Shown piece by piece: positions 1 to 12,642 of a DNA stretch of 64,000 nt. The stretch's first letter is position 1; each line of letters begins with the position of its first letter. The position numbers were made by a program, and so were the translations under genes. Source of the stretch: Crotalaria pallida (taxonomy: Eukaryota > Streptophyta > Magnoliopsida > Fabales > Fabaceae); the NCBI GenBank assembly GCA_037953625.1, contig CM075655.1:17502001-17566000 (forward strand). The letters run 5' to 3'. The notes under the pieces were generated by a model that saw nothing but the letters and a program-made list of their open reading frames with translations, did no database searches and had not been told where the DNA came from.

Positions 1-2118
1 ATCAAGATGACACTTTAAACCTTTAAAAATGACATGCATATACTTAAAATCATTAGATCTAATCTTAGAACAATCATGCATCAACCTTTTTACAAAATAA
101 AAAGCATAGATCTTATTTTTTTTTCAAACATGGCCAAATGGCCTTTTCACAAAGAAAACATGCACAAGGTCAAATACTAGATCAAAACATGGTTATGTTC
201 AAAAATCATTTTAAAACTTGGTTTCTTTAATTTTTTTTAAAAAAAACGAAACACATATAAGGAAAACATAATCTTTTCTTTGAAAAATAATATGCAAATC
301 AAGGATCTAAACATTTTTCATTCATCAAATAAAGGAAATCACATGCATACACTTTAGATCAACTAAGATAATCACAAAGTTAACATGCAAAACAAATCAC
401 ATCTAGATCATAAACTTATTCATCAAATAAACATGAAAATACATCATAGATCACGGTTTAACAAAGAGATCGAACATGCAAGACAAAGAATTTCAATTTA
501 TTATTAATCAAACTTAGATCATGAATTTTCTTATCAAATAATCACACAAGCACACATAGAAGCGATCATGGTTTAGAGCAAGAAAATTAAACATGCAAGG
601 GATTTATTTTAGGTTTTACAAAAGTCTTAGTTTTCTTTAGATCTTTAAAGTTTTAGTTAGAAGAACATCTAGATCTAGCAAGGAAATCTCAACCGAACAT
701 CAAGCAAAAAGTTTAACATATTACAAAACATTCTTAGTTCTTAGAGTCCTTGATCAAAAGAGAACAACACATAAGTTCATCTCTCAAATTATAAAGATGA
801 ACATGCAAGAAAGAAATGAAATAGATCCACAACAAAAAGGAAAATCTAGACTATTACAATTTTCTTCCTTGATCTTCGGTTCCTACCATGAAAAGGGTTG
901 GTCTTCTAGTCTCCTAACACTTAGATCTTCAAAGAACAAGGCTTGATCTAACTTGAATCTCCTTCTTCCTCCTTTCTCATCCTCACGGCCTCTCTTCCTC
1001 TCTTTCTCTCTATTTCTTTTCTTTTTCTCTTTAAGAGTTTAATGGGCTCTAAGAGTTGTGTTTGGAGTGGGAAGTGTAGAAATGAAAATGGGTGAAGTGA
1101 AAATGAAGTATGGCCTCACTAATTTATAGGCAACTCACGAATTCCCTCTTTGCCCCTAGGTTTTTGGTTTGGTCATGCACAAGAGGGAGGGACAGTTTTG
1201 GGCTCACACAAATTTGCATGGGTGAATTTTATCAAATGCAAGGGGGACAACGTAGCATTGATTAGGTTCTAGGGGTCACTTTAGGTCTAAGTATTAGTTA
1301 GCTAATAGTTAGGGTTTTCTACTTAGTTTGGTTACGGTTTGGTTTACTTGGTTACTAATTTCTTAACTTACAAGCATCTTAGAAAATTACAATTCTAGCT
1401 TCTATATACCATACACACACATGTATATCACACACATACATATACACATATACACATACCGTAGCACACACATACACACATACATGCTTCACATTTTTAT
1501 TTTCTATTCACATTTACTTAGAATATTATAATCACTAATTCATACAAACATTTCTTTAATTAATCACATTCATGCAATTAGGCAATTAATTCTAACAATC
1601 ATATTCACACAATCACTTTCACACATCATACATTAAACACACACATAAAATCAAGCACAGATCAATAAATTTATTTTCTTCAAATGCAAAGTCCAAAATT
1701 CGTATTTCATAACTCTGAAAATAAATTTTTATGACTCAACCCAGAAAATTCAAAAAGTCACATTTTCAAAATCTACATTTCAAGATGATCGTTTTCATAT
1801 AAAGATCATGAAAATCCGAGTTACGGTTAAAAAGTTACAAATTTTCCAAGTTTACAATTCAAAAATTTCATTTCAAATAAAATCATCTTTTTAGTAAAAT
1901 CATAACTCATTCCTTATAAATCAAATCATTTAAAAACTCAACAAAATTCTTCACTTCACATTTATAAAAACATTTTGTTTATAAAATCCTTGAAAATCAA
2001 TACTTTTTTTCTTTCTCCCATAAAATTCTTTTCTGAAAAACTCTCATAAATTAGAATCTTAAAGTTTATTATGTCGAAAATCGTTCACGCACGTATGGGA
2101 AAAATGCGGGGTGTTACA
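1..2118 (-). mobile_element. Gypsy-type LTR, start of element, runs off window
   Basis: The plus strand ends in GGGGTGTTACA at 2118, so on the minus strand the LTR begins TGTAACACCCC, the usual start of plant Ty3/Gypsy LTRs. About 1 kb in, the minus strand has a TATA box, which fits a U3 of that length followed by R/U5 running off the left edge. It interrupts the envelope-like ORF of the Copia element that resumes at 2119. No coding sequence is seen. The inner end and the target duplication lie outside the window. Confidence 0.7.
1122..1128 (-). promoter_or_regulatory. LTR TATA box
   Basis: The minus strand reads CCTATAAATTAG here, a good plant TATA box about 990 bp from the LTR start at 2118. 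It would drive leftward transcription of the Gypsy element. The call rests on motif and position only. Confidence 0.5.
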
Positions 2119-3067
2119 AGGGTCGATATAAGACTATGGTAAATGGTACTTTGTGTATTATTAAACCTTCACATCTGAACATACTCTTTGGACTGCGTAC
2201 TACTGGGACTTTTATTGATGATGAAAATGATGTTAGTCTAGATAACTGTAATCCTGCCTCTGTGTTCCAACAATCATTAAGACCAGGCAAGGAATGGAAT
2301 AGTGGAACTAAAAGGGTTGGGTTAATGACTGTAGATAATAGGATGCTACTCTATGCTCTCTCTTACTGTTTGGTACCTAAGTCTTCTTAGAATTATGCTC
2401 AAGTTGGAGAAGATGAGTTAAGGTTATTTTATGGTATCAAGGAACATATTCAAATTAATTGGGCAAGGGTAATTTTAGATAGAATGTTATTGGCTGCTTA
2501 TCTGCTGGGTCTTCCTTTTTACCATATCCTATGCATGTAACCAAGTTACTACATCATTATGGAGTTCCCATTTGAGCTAGTGAGCCAGTGACAATGGTGG
2601 ATGCATCTTCTAACTATGTGAATGTTGCACTTTTAAAATCTCAACAAATGTAAGAATATCCCACTTCTAACCACTGGATGTGGAAAGAGGATGTTAGAGA
2701 AATTCAAGCTCAAGAGCGTGCCGAGGTTGAAATCGCGCGCCAAATGGAACAAGATGCAGCTGCACAAAATGAAAATGCAAACTATGACGACATCAACATT
2801 GATGATTTTCTGGATTTCACAAATTTTGGAGATAATGAGCAAGCTAATCCTCCTCCTCAAGCTAATTCAAGTTTCAATTTTCGGGCTTTGCATGATAGTC
2901 TTTCTGCTCAAATTGATCAAAGTTTTGACTCAATTCAAGCTAGGCAGCAGGAGATGGCCGACCGACAACAACAAGCCTTTGAAGAGATGGCGAATAGGCA
3001 AAAGGCTATGGAGGATAGGTTTTTTTATGCTCCTGGGAGATTTTTTCCTCCACCATCCTCATCCTAG
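2119..3067 (+). pseudogene. Copia envelope-like (Transposase_32-type) ORF, 3' remnant
   Basis: This is the decayed 3' half of the extra ORF that SIRE1-like Copia elements carry after pol. Residues around MVNGTLCIIKPSHLNILFGL, then VFQQSLRPGKEW and LLYALSYCLVPKSS, align with VNGVHFTISPEDLFELFGL, VFRECITAGKVW and LLQFVLSHCLIPRS in the intact ORF at 52526-53659. The frame is broken by a stop at 2388-2390 and by frameshifts near 2500-2650. It recovers at about 2678 in an acidic, glutamine-rich coiled-coil-like tail that ends in a proline run, as in the intact copy. The 5' part was separated by the LTR insertion at 2118. Function in the family is unknown ('putative plant transposon protein'). Confidence 0.75.
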
Positions 3068-3424
3068 ATGTTTCTACATGTTTTTATTTCTATCCATGCA
3101 CATGTTTATGTTTATGTTTTGACTTGGTATCTGGTTTTTTGTTTTTGTGATGTACTTTGCTACTATTTGGTACTTTGATCATATGGTTTTATTTTATTTG
3201 TGCTGGATTTTTGGCAAGTTTAGTGGTTATTCTCACTTTTTTTTGGCAAGCTTATATTTTGTTATATTTTTGATAATGCCAAAAGGGGGAGAAGGTTTGT
3301 ATAATTGTTTTGTAGGTTTGTCAATATTTGTCATCTTCCAGATTTGCCATCTTCCTAAGTGTGCATACATTTAGAGGGAGTAGGCAAACAAAAGAAATTT
3401 TCAAGTGCAAGGTTTGTCATCATC

Positions 3425-3438
3425 AAAAAGGGGGAGAT
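3425..3438 (+). other. Polypurine tract
   Basis: AAAAAGGGGGAGAT lies immediately before the LTR start TGAAGGCTC, as expected for the plus-strand primer of a Copia element. The same tract occurs on the minus strand next to the LTR ending at 51842. Confidence 0.8.
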
Positions 3439-3749
3439 TGAAGGCTCAAATAGGTTTTGATGAAGACATTGCACAAGTGGACAAATCTTACAACAATTAC
3501 AACAAGAAGAAGATCTACCATTAGTATTATAACTATATTCATACGTTGTAATAATTAGTCTTTTATTCTTTATTACATATGAGTGTGGGTGGTAGATTAG
3601 GAATAGGTGATCTCAATTTAATTAATTAGAATTAATATGTTTTTGATTGAGATTACTTTGATAGAGAGTGGCTTAATGTTTTTATAAAAAGAAAATGGGT
3701 GAAAATGTGAAATAAAAAGAAAAGCTGTTTTTTAACCATTTTAACAGTG

Positions 3750-3855
3750 GTTAATCGATTAAACCTCAGGTTAATCGATTAACACGTATTAATTCTGAAA
3801 TAGAACATTCTTTAAACAGTGGTTAATCGATTATTAATGATGTTAATCAATTAAG
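3750..3855. repeat. Palindrome cluster 1 (TTAATCGATTAA), spacing 20-52-20
   Basis: Box centres at 3756, 3776, 3828 and 3848; the last is decayed to TTAATCAATTAA. Spacing is 20, 52 and 20 bp, identical to that of the ACTACTCGAGTAGT boxes in Gypsy A at 19055-19160. The cluster lies 317-409 bp into the LTR. Confidence 0.85.
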
Positions 3856-4671
3856 AGCTGTTATATCAGAATGTAACTTTATTTTAAAAGCTTTTCTTAT
3901 GTTATTTGAAAAAGGTTACGAATCTTAATACTTTCAAGAGAAAATTTCACATTCTTACACATGATCTTTGAGCCAATATTACTTTACTTTTAATTCTCTC
4001 TATCATCATTCAAATTCTACTTCTTCAAGATCTCAATTTCAATAACATATTATTCTTTATTGATTTCAATTGAGATTTGTTAGATTGTGCTTTATTCGTT
4101 CGTTGAATCATTAGTGACTCGAAGGTTGCATTCAAGTATTCAATATAGAAGTTTTTCATTTCGAAGATTGAAAAGGATTGGGTGTGGAATCACCTATTGC
4201 TTTGAAGGTGTCAAAGCAAGCAAGAGGTTGAAGAGGATCTTCAACAAAGAGGAGCTAAGGATTACAAAAGTTATTTGGGGTAGACTTTCAAGAAAGTGGT
4301 AACTTCTTGAAAAAGGGTTAGGATTGTGTGTGTGAGGAATCTTAACCTTGTTGTAATAACTCTTGTTGTTTTCCTAGTTGAAGCAAATATCCCAAATCGG
4401 AAAGGGAGGACTGGATGTAGCTCTCAGTGGTAGAGAGTGAACCAGGATAAAATATTTTGTGTGTTCTTTCTATTGCTTTTTACGTTTCTTAATTACGCGA
4501 ATCTCGTGAGCGAATTTAGTTCTAGGTTAATTCTTGGGGATTTCAATTTCAATCATTATATTGCTTTTGATTTAATTGTTCCTTATTAATTCTAGAGTTT
4601 AATTTGTGTTTCTGAATTTCGTAATGTTTCTTGAAATCGATTGAAAACCAATTTTCTGAGATCAATCAGTG

Positions 4672-4758
4672 ATTAATCGATTAAGCATCAGATTAATCGA
4701 TTAACCATTTATCACTTGTCAGGCACTAATCGATTAAACTTCAGGTTAATCGATTAAG
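4672..4758. repeat. Palindrome cluster 2 (TTAATCGATTA), spacing 20-33-20
   Basis: Centres at 4678, 4698, 4731 and 4751. A further partial box, AAATCGATTG, is centred at 4638, exactly 40 bp upstream of the first. The last box is about 140 bp from the LTR end. The second cluster of the 50363 and 56029 LTRs lies at the same relative position. Confidence 0.85.
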
Positions 4759-4893
4759 GCTAGTCAATTTTCACTAAAATTGACATTTTTCTGAACTATT
4801 TTTAATAGATTTCGAATGTTTGGTATCATTGCTTACAACTTCTATTCACTCTCCCTCTAGAAGATTGTTTTCGCTGCTTGTTGGTTTCCAACA

Positions 4894-5451
4894 AAACTGG
4901 CCGGAATCCGTCATAGGGACAAATAGCAAACTGAAGATAAGTTAGAGGGTATAAACATTGAAAAATAAAGAATAAGAGTATCTAGCAAAAGTACCCCAAA
5001 CTTTAGGGACTTATAACATAATTAAGCCTTAATTTAATTAAGATTTTAGATTAAGTTAACTGGTTAACAAATTGAGTAACTGGTTAAGCTAGTTCAGTTT
5101 TCCCAGTTTTACCTGGGAAAATTACTGAGAAAATCGAAGGCAATTTTATATGAAAATTCTAGATTTATCTTAAATTTGTTCAATTCTTGTCACCTTTTAC
5201 TTGTTCAGAGGTAATACAAATCTGAATTTAATTTACTAAGCTCAAAGGTCAACACAACAATTCTATTACACCTTTTCACTTCTTTTATCTTTGTATTTAA
5301 TTACAGTATCTCTTAAATTTAAATATGTATTGAATTATGGTGTCCAATTTATCATTTATCTATAATTTAATCTAAAATACATATATTAAAATAATAAAAT
5401 ATGTGCCATAAGATAGGTGGCATGCGCATAAGATGAGTAATCACTAAAACT

Positions 5452-5483
<32 letters not shown>

Positions 5484-5612
5484 AAGAAAATAATTATAAA
5501 TCATTATTCATTCCTCGCTTTAATATAAATAAAAACATACATAAATATAATTATTAGATTTAGAAATTCAAATCGTTACACTTTTCGTTCAGAAACCAAT
5601 CTCTTCTTTTCT
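4894..5612. other. AT-rich stretch, nothing recognised
   Basis: No supported ORF. It holds a (TA)n microsatellite at about 5455-5480. It may be 3' sequence of the minus-strand Gypsy element whose pol fragment follows. Confidence 0.4.
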
Positions 5613-5864
5613 TTTAACTCTTCATCTTCTTGTTGCAATTCACGAATCTGAATTAAGAATTTATTTGTGATCAGCAACATTCCCATCTTAATAATTGTCA
5701 GCTATACTTGCATCATCAAGCTTAAATCTAAACTGCTCAATTAGAGCAGCCTCTTTAATCATCATAGAGCTCACATGAATCCACTTTCTACTCAGCGTGT
5801 TTGCCACCACATTCTCCTTGTCGGGATGGTAATGGAGCTCCAAATCATAATCCTTCAAAAATTC
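5613..5864 (-). pseudogene. Gypsy pol fragment, end of RNase H and start of linker
   Basis: Minus-strand translation reads FLKDYDLELHYHPDKENVV, then ANTLSRKWIHVSSMM and EAALIEQFRF. This is the conserved end of the Ty3/Gypsy RNase H region (family form HPGKANVVADALSRK). Stops follow toward 5690. The fragment is cut at 5864 by the 5' LTR of element A. The continuation was not found where A ends, so it is an isolated relic of another Gypsy family. Confidence 0.7.
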
Positions 5865-6153
5865 TGTAACATCCTTAATTTAATTCCAAGTATAATCAAT
5901 ATGATAATAAGCTTCGGGTGAAGAGAATAAATATGCCAAGTTAAAACTAGTGAAATAAAAGACCCGTTATAGAGTTAAGAACATAGAACTTTAGGAAATT
6001 GGAAATAAAAGATTTCCAACTCAAAATGTATATTCCACCACTGGATATGAAGATTAGTGTGTGGAGAAGCTTGCTTTCAAATTTGAGCAAGATCCGACGG
6101 ATAACGAAGAAGTTATGACATTTTGAAGTGCCAAGAAAATGAAAATCTGTTGG

Positions 6154-6268
6154 ACTACTCTAGTAGTGCAAGGACTACTCGCACTAATCGAGTAGTCCAT
6201 GCCAACAACAAGCCAGAAAAATGAGATTTCCTGAACTACTCGAGTGGTGCACGGACTGCTCGAGTAGT
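6154..6268. repeat. Palindrome cluster (ACTACTCGAGTAGT) in A 5' LTR
   Basis: Centres at 6189, 6241 and 6261 give 52 and 20, matching the last three boxes of the 3' LTR copy. The first part is rearranged: an imperfect ACTACTCTAGTAGT at 6154-6167 is followed by an extra half-box. Confidence 0.8.
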
Positions 6269-7254
6269 ACGACCTAGCTGTGAAAAAATCAAAAACCGTG
6301 AGGGAGCTTCATTCGTTCCATTCCTTCTTCACTAAGGCGAACCCCAAGCTCCCAAGCAAACCCCAAGTTCCATAACTCATCTCCTAAGGCTTTTATCATC
6401 ATCCATGGCACTCATCATCATCATCAAGCTTTCTTCCTTCTCTTTTTATTGGTGGTGACCCCATTTCCTTTGAATTTCATCACCATCTCCCTCTCTCCTC
6501 TTATTAAGCAAGTGGTTAGGTGAGTTGTCCAAGTTCCTTCATTTCCTTTTCCTTCCAAGCACGTGATCATCATCATCTCTAATAGATGTTATCTTTTTTT
6601 GTTCCTTAAAGAGGGTAATGGCTCCTTCTCTCTCTTGAGTTTCTCTCTTTATTCCAAGTAAAGGTGGTAGACTCCTCCACACCATCTTATTGTTGCTTCT
6701 CGTCATTCTCCGGCTCGTCTATTAACTGCTCTTCTTCATCGCCTCACTCGGATCATACGACTTCAATTTTTAAAGCTAGGGTTTGGTATTTTTTTTTTCT
6801 CTCTCTCTCTCTCTCTACGTGGTTGTGGTAAGAGGGGGTGTTACCTTAGCTTAGAGAATGTATTTCTAGGTAGTTTATAGTGCTGATTAAGACCTGGTGA
6901 TTTTGTATATTAACAAACCTTAGGGCAACTGATAATAATAAATAATAGTGACTTAAGGAAAGAATAGAAAACTCTCCCTTGATATTTATGTTTTACATGC
7001 ATGATGTGATGTTTTGAGTGTAATATTTGTTATTTTCTTTGGAAATATGTATATGTGGTTGACTGCATTAATTGTTGTTACTTGAAATGCTTATAGGTTA
7101 AAGAATAGAATGAAAAAGGAAACAATATTAATGTGCTAACGGATATAGGAGGAATATGGTTGAATAAATGGAATATAGCAAAGAAAGAGAATGTGATAAA
7201 GACTAAAGGAATTGTTATGCAGATGCCCAGCCAAGTAAGAACGCCCGTGGGTGC

Positions 7255-7684
7255 ATTGATTGCATAAGACGCACATGTAGTTGTGCGCAGTGGTGGGTTC
7301 ACAAACCTTAAAAAGAGGATTAATTATGTTATGTGAATAACAGGCCAAGTAAGTACAACCCGTTGGGTGCGTTGGTTGCGTAAGACGCCCATGTAGTTGT
7401 GCGCAGCGGTATGACGCACATGTAGTTGTGCGCAATGGTGGGTTCACAAAACCTTAGTTAATGGATTAGTTGTGCTTCGTGAATACCAAGCCAAGTAAGT
7501 ACGCCCCGTTGGGTGCATTGGTTGCATAAGACGCACATGTAGTTGTGCGCAGCGGTAAGATGCACATGTAGTTGTGCGCAATGGTAGGTTCACAAAACCT
7601 TAGTTAAAGGATTAGGTGCGCTTCGTGAATACCAGGCCAAGTAAGTACGCCCCGTTGCGCACATTGGTTGGGTAAGACGCACAT
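7255..7684 (+). repeat. Tandem 145-bp repeats with hairpin pairs, A 5' LTR
   Basis: Units containing GACGCACATGTAGTTGTGCG begin at 7268, 7384, 7530 and 7676, giving steps of 116, 146 and 146; the short first step lacks one hairpin copy. Each full unit has the imperfect inverted repeat GCACA-N6-TGTGC twice, about 29 bp apart, followed by GTGGTGGGTTCACAAAACC. The last unit is cut by LTR B and resumes at 14242. The 3' LTR has the same array at 20151-20797. Confidence 0.85.
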
Positions 7685-9319
7685 TGTAACTTGTGTAAAT
7701 CAAGATATTCATTTCATCTAGAAGCCAACAGGGCTATGCATATACATTGTGCATCAAAATGCAACCACATCAGAGTTTTGTCACATTGGAAAATCATAAA
7801 ATAACTACAAGTTTTGGACTTGATTAAAGTTCCCAAAATATACTTCCTAATCCAACCCAAACTAAACATGTACAACATCTACAAGAATCAAAAGAACTAC
7901 ATCACAACAAACAAAAGGATCTAGGACTAAACACAAGCCCTAACTAATGACTTACTCTCCCTGTGAGGGAGAGCACTCCTGATCGGCCGGGGGTTGTACT
8001 AGCTCAATCTCAATACTTGTGTAAAAATAGTAAGGAGGTGAGCATTACACATGAAGTAGAAAAGCAGTTTCTAAATAGACATAATAACCTACTAAGTCAA
8101 ACACAATAAACACATATCCCATATATTTTCATTCAACATTCAAATCATGCTCATTCACACACAAACATTTTCATTTGTTCCTTTTTCTTAGATTCCATTT
8201 CTTTACTTTTCTCTTATACATTCTTTACTTCTTTTCATATTTGCACCACTAGGATTTGAATGCACCTGCTAGGGCATTTGGTACACCCATTAGAGACTTT
8301 GCACCCATCAGGACTTTGGCACCCATTAGGCTTCACCCGTTAGGATTATGCTTATTACTTTGCTCATTCTTATCTTATTATTTCCATATTCACATTTATT
8401 TTTCTTTAGTTCTATTCCACATTTCAATCCCCTTTTAATTAGTAGAGAATTGAACCACTTGGTACACCGACGCCTAACGTGGCGTTTGGACCTAATGGGG
8501 CATTTAGCCTGATGGGGCATTTAGCCATAACAGGGCATTTGGAACACCTAGCAGGGCACCTAGTGTGCCAGTGCCCCCAATGGTCAATTCGACTGCCTTC
8601 CCTTTAATTTTAGTTTGTTGTTCTGTCATTCATTTGTTATCTCATTCGTCATTCAACACACATTTATCACACAATCATCACAATGTACATATTCAATTCC
8701 CTAAGTTCATGCTCTTAATCCTAATTCGTTTTATCTATCCTTTATTAATTAAACAGTACCACAGATACCTCATTTAATCATTCAAGCATACATAATCACT
8801 ATCATGCATAAATATTCACAAGCATCAATCCAGGGTTCATATTCTTCATTTAAGCATTCATAACAACAATTAACACTTAACATATCCATTCAATCACAAT
8901 TATATATTAGGGTTCGTTTCTCTTATTTACATAATCATAACATTATCATTATTCATTATCCTATTGTTCATATCACTAATCTAAGCACACATTCCTAGCA
9001 AATCATTATACACTAACTAGAAACTATTTCAAAAATCAAGGTAACACCCACTCCTTACCTTAACCAAGGAGAGAGTTAAGAGACCTTCACAAATTCAAGC
9101 CTTTAGCTTTGCCCTAGGTTCTTAGAGTTCTACCGCCTTTGAGTCCCTTTTGAATCTCCACAACAATTACCAAGTGTAGGGTGAGGAGAAGGAGGTGAGC
9201 TTGATTCCAACTAGCCCTTGAAATGGAGAAAAACATGTGAGTGTGGCACTCAAGACGAATGGCTCGAAATCCCCAAGAGAGAGGAAGAAAGAAAAACGTG
9301 AGAAGTGAGTGATGAAGAG

Positions 9320-10961
9320 TGTAACACTCCGATTTATAATTAAAAGATTAACAAACTTAAGTTTAAAATAAAATAGTGAATTGAAAATTTCTTTTTACAA
9401 AACAAGTTTATAATACACATTGGGGGAATTCATTCATAATATATATAGCTTCAACTGTAATTCCCTTCTTTCGACTTGTCCGTTGCGCACTTTGATCTTC
9501 AAGCTCCTTGATTATGCACCTAAAATGTTGTGGTGAGACCTTTTCAAAACACAGTGAATTAGTAGATAATAAATAATCAATAATAAAACACAGGAATAAT
9601 AATCAAATCACAAGATGGAATAACAAAATGCACCACATTCACATTCATTCATTTCCATTTTCACAATTCGTTTCATTCTATTCTACTACACATATACTTT
9701 ATAATACTTTTATGCTCAAACACATGAACATGCAATGCAACTTTACACTTTTATGATTTAATTCCCGAATCCAATGTTACACTTTCCATTTTACTTTATA
9801 CACTTTAACACTTTCATTGGATTCAGTGAATTAAACTATATATATATATATATATATATATATCAATGCATGCACTTTTCTCCATTTCCTTTATAATAAC
9901 ACTTTTCAACCCTCACATACATCCTCCACTCTGGGGAAAAATCGACCAGGAGTAAGTATTTCTCAACCTCTAGTTGGGTGCTTCACCTCCACTTAGGAAG
10001 GTCCCTCGCTCACTCGCTTGCACAGTACTTCACCTCCACTCCGGAAGGTCCCTCGTACAACTTGGTTTGATTCGTCCAAATTGACTTTAGCAGAAATCAT
10101 CCTCAACTTGCCACGAAAAGCCAAAGTAACTGACAGAATTATTATGGTTGCATAAAACCAATCCCCAACACGAGTTGCGAACCCGTGTCCTTTGCAGGAT
10201 CAAAGTTTTCCATAACAATTCTCAGCGATTGTTTCAATGACACAATCTAGTTACTTTTGCCTTCATCAATCAAAAACGACATATGTTTTTCCCGTACTCC
10301 TAAATGTCCACTTTACTCCTTAAATGCACGTGTTTCTAGTTATTTTAATTGTTTTTAATAATCAAACCTTTTAATACTTTATACCAATTGGGTTGGGTTT
10401 TCTAACTTAGGATAATTGGTCATACTTTATAAATAATAGATATGTAGCGTCTAACCATGATTATACACATTAAGCATTTAGCCACAATTATACACATTTA
10501 GCATATAAACACAATTTTATACATTTAGCATTTAGTTTGCACAACAAATTCTCACATATATCAGACATTTCAGTCGACATACTCAGGTATGTCTCAGAGA
10601 GCAGTAATATAAGTCAGCCCCATAGGGTTCTTCACTTCCTACTTTAACAGCATATAAAAGCAGATTTAATATAATTATTTCCAATAATATAAAAATCAAC
10701 CAAAAATACAATAATCATCTCTAATCAAACTCTTACCAAACACTATTTTGCTACCCACACTCTAATTTAACTATTAAACCCAAATACTATTATAAACTCT
10801 AACTATCCCTAATTCAAAGTGTAGAAAAGTGTCTCCCCTTACCTGGAAATCCTAGCAATAACGACAGAGCCATGTTTACATCCGCAACTTGCTCCAGGGT
10901 CAAGGTCAATAACAACGTGTTGGATCTAAATAATGACATATGTTAAAACTAATTATAACAT

Positions 10962-10995
<34 letters not shown>

Positions 10996-11366
10996 CTATA
11001 TCAAATAAACTCATTTTTGTCACAATAATAAATATATATCATCATACAATAAAAATATATCACTTTTCGCTAAAACATCTCTTTATTTGAAAATATAGGG
11101 ATAATAATAAAAATATTGACGGATCGCCAAATAAATTAGGTAGATAGATAGAGGGAGTTGAAGAGATTATATACCTAAAAAAGATTTGAGATTGAACGAT
11201 TGGATCTTGAATTATTGGACCGGAAAATTTAAGAAACCAAAAATGGTTCTCTCTCTCGCGACTCTACTCTCTGTCGCTGGCTGCTTCTACTTTCTTCTAC
11301 TCCCTCTTACTTTCTTTATCTCTTTCTTTTGATTATGGTTTGGGGTGGGCCGTTGGGTAGATTATA

Positions 11367-11410
<44 letters not shown>

Positions 11411-12049
11411 TATGATTTCATTTGTGGGTCAATGTGTGTAGGTATTTTGGATTATAGCTAAAAGTTGGATGATACTAAAAATAAAATACGTTTAGGTAAA
11501 ACAATATTATATTTTGAATTACTCAACACTGATTGAAAAATAATAAAGTTACTGATCCCTCCGGATAGCTATTGCGTAAGAAAAATTATCGAAATTCAAA
11601 AGTAAATATATTTTCTAAATCTTGATATTAAACTTGATAATATATAATATTTAAAATTTTGAAGTAGAAGATTATTATATATAACTTAAACCGGTAATAT
11701 ATTAAACCGGTCCACAAGTTAAAAATAAAACAGCATCCGAACACTATGAAAATTTACAGGGACGCTCAGAATATTAAGTTAAACATATTTTTCTGAAAAA
11801 ATTATTAATAAAAATGTCTCTAAGGCTTGCCACTTGAACTCCCTGTCAAAATGTTAATTAAACTAAATAAAAGTACTACTTTATTTTTGGAAAACGTATG
11901 ATAACAAATTTATACTTATTTCGATTAGGAAACATATTTCAAATATAATGATGAAATCAGAATTTTATTCCGAGACTCAAATATTGAAAACATCATATTA
12001 AATCATTTAATTATTTTGCTAGAGGTATTAGGAATAACAGGATGTTACA
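9320..12049 (-). mobile_element. Solo LTR C (2.7 kb) nested in LTR B
   Basis: Starts TGTAACACTCC and ends GGATGTTACA. Flanking pentamers are AAGAG and AAGAC, a 4/5 match consistent with an aged target duplication. It has no coding potential and three long (TA)n tracts (about 9838-9862, 10966-10994 and 11369-11404). The minus strand shows a leader-like GA-rich stretch followed by CAG/GTAAGG, which suggests minus orientation. Sequence near 10145-10250 is related to 47130-47230 in the LTR fragment at 46233. Confidence 0.65.
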
Positions 12050-12642
12050 AAGACGAGATGAAATTTACCTTGTGTGTGTGAGAAAGGAAGTAAGATTGAA
12101 GGTGGTTCTTGATGATGAGTGAGAATGGAGCTCTTAAAATCTTGAAGAAGAAGAGGGTGAATCACACTTTGCCATGGAGAGGAATGGGAGTTCGTGTGAT
12201 GGTGATGATGATGATGATTTCCTTGTTCTTGCTCTAGGTGTAATGTTGATGATGGTGGACGATGGCTCTTATGGTCTTAAGGCTAGAGAGAAGAAGAGAA
12301 CTTCATGGAGGAAGAGAGGAAATGAGAATGGTGAATGAATGAGTGGATGGGTTATTGTTTTTGTTTATTTGCCTTGAAACAAACATGTGGCTCTCATTAG
12401 AAGCTTCCTCAAGAAGCTTGACAACATGTGGTTGTGAGTGAAAGCTTCCCCAAGAAGTTTTGACCTTTGGTCTTTAATTGACTTTTTTTTTTGTCAAAAC
12501 ACGAGTGGTAATCGATTACCCCATCTAGGTAATCGATTACATTCCTATTTTCAATTTTAATGAATGCTTCACAGAAACCATGTAATCGATTACTTTCCCA
12601 AAGGTAATTGATTACCTCCCAAAATCACAATTTTAGGGTCTC

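Larger units (their letters stand above)
3439..4893 (+). mobile_element. Copia (SIRE1-like) 3' LTR, about 1455 bp
   Basis: The LTR starts TGAAGG directly after the PPT and ends GGTTTCCAACA. The terminal stretch CTGCTTGTTGGTTTCCAACA matches the minus-strand end of the LTRs at 50363 and 56029, so these are related families. It carries two clusters of TTAATCGATTAA-type palindromes at 3750-3855 and 4672-4758. The 5' LTR is outside the window, so age and target duplication cannot be judged. Confidence 0.8.

Noticed and set aside
3750..4758. Regularly spaced palindromic repeats resembling a CRISPR array
   Set aside because: Repeats are only 10-14 bp with linkers that are themselves similar, they lie inside plant LTRs, and no cas genes are present.
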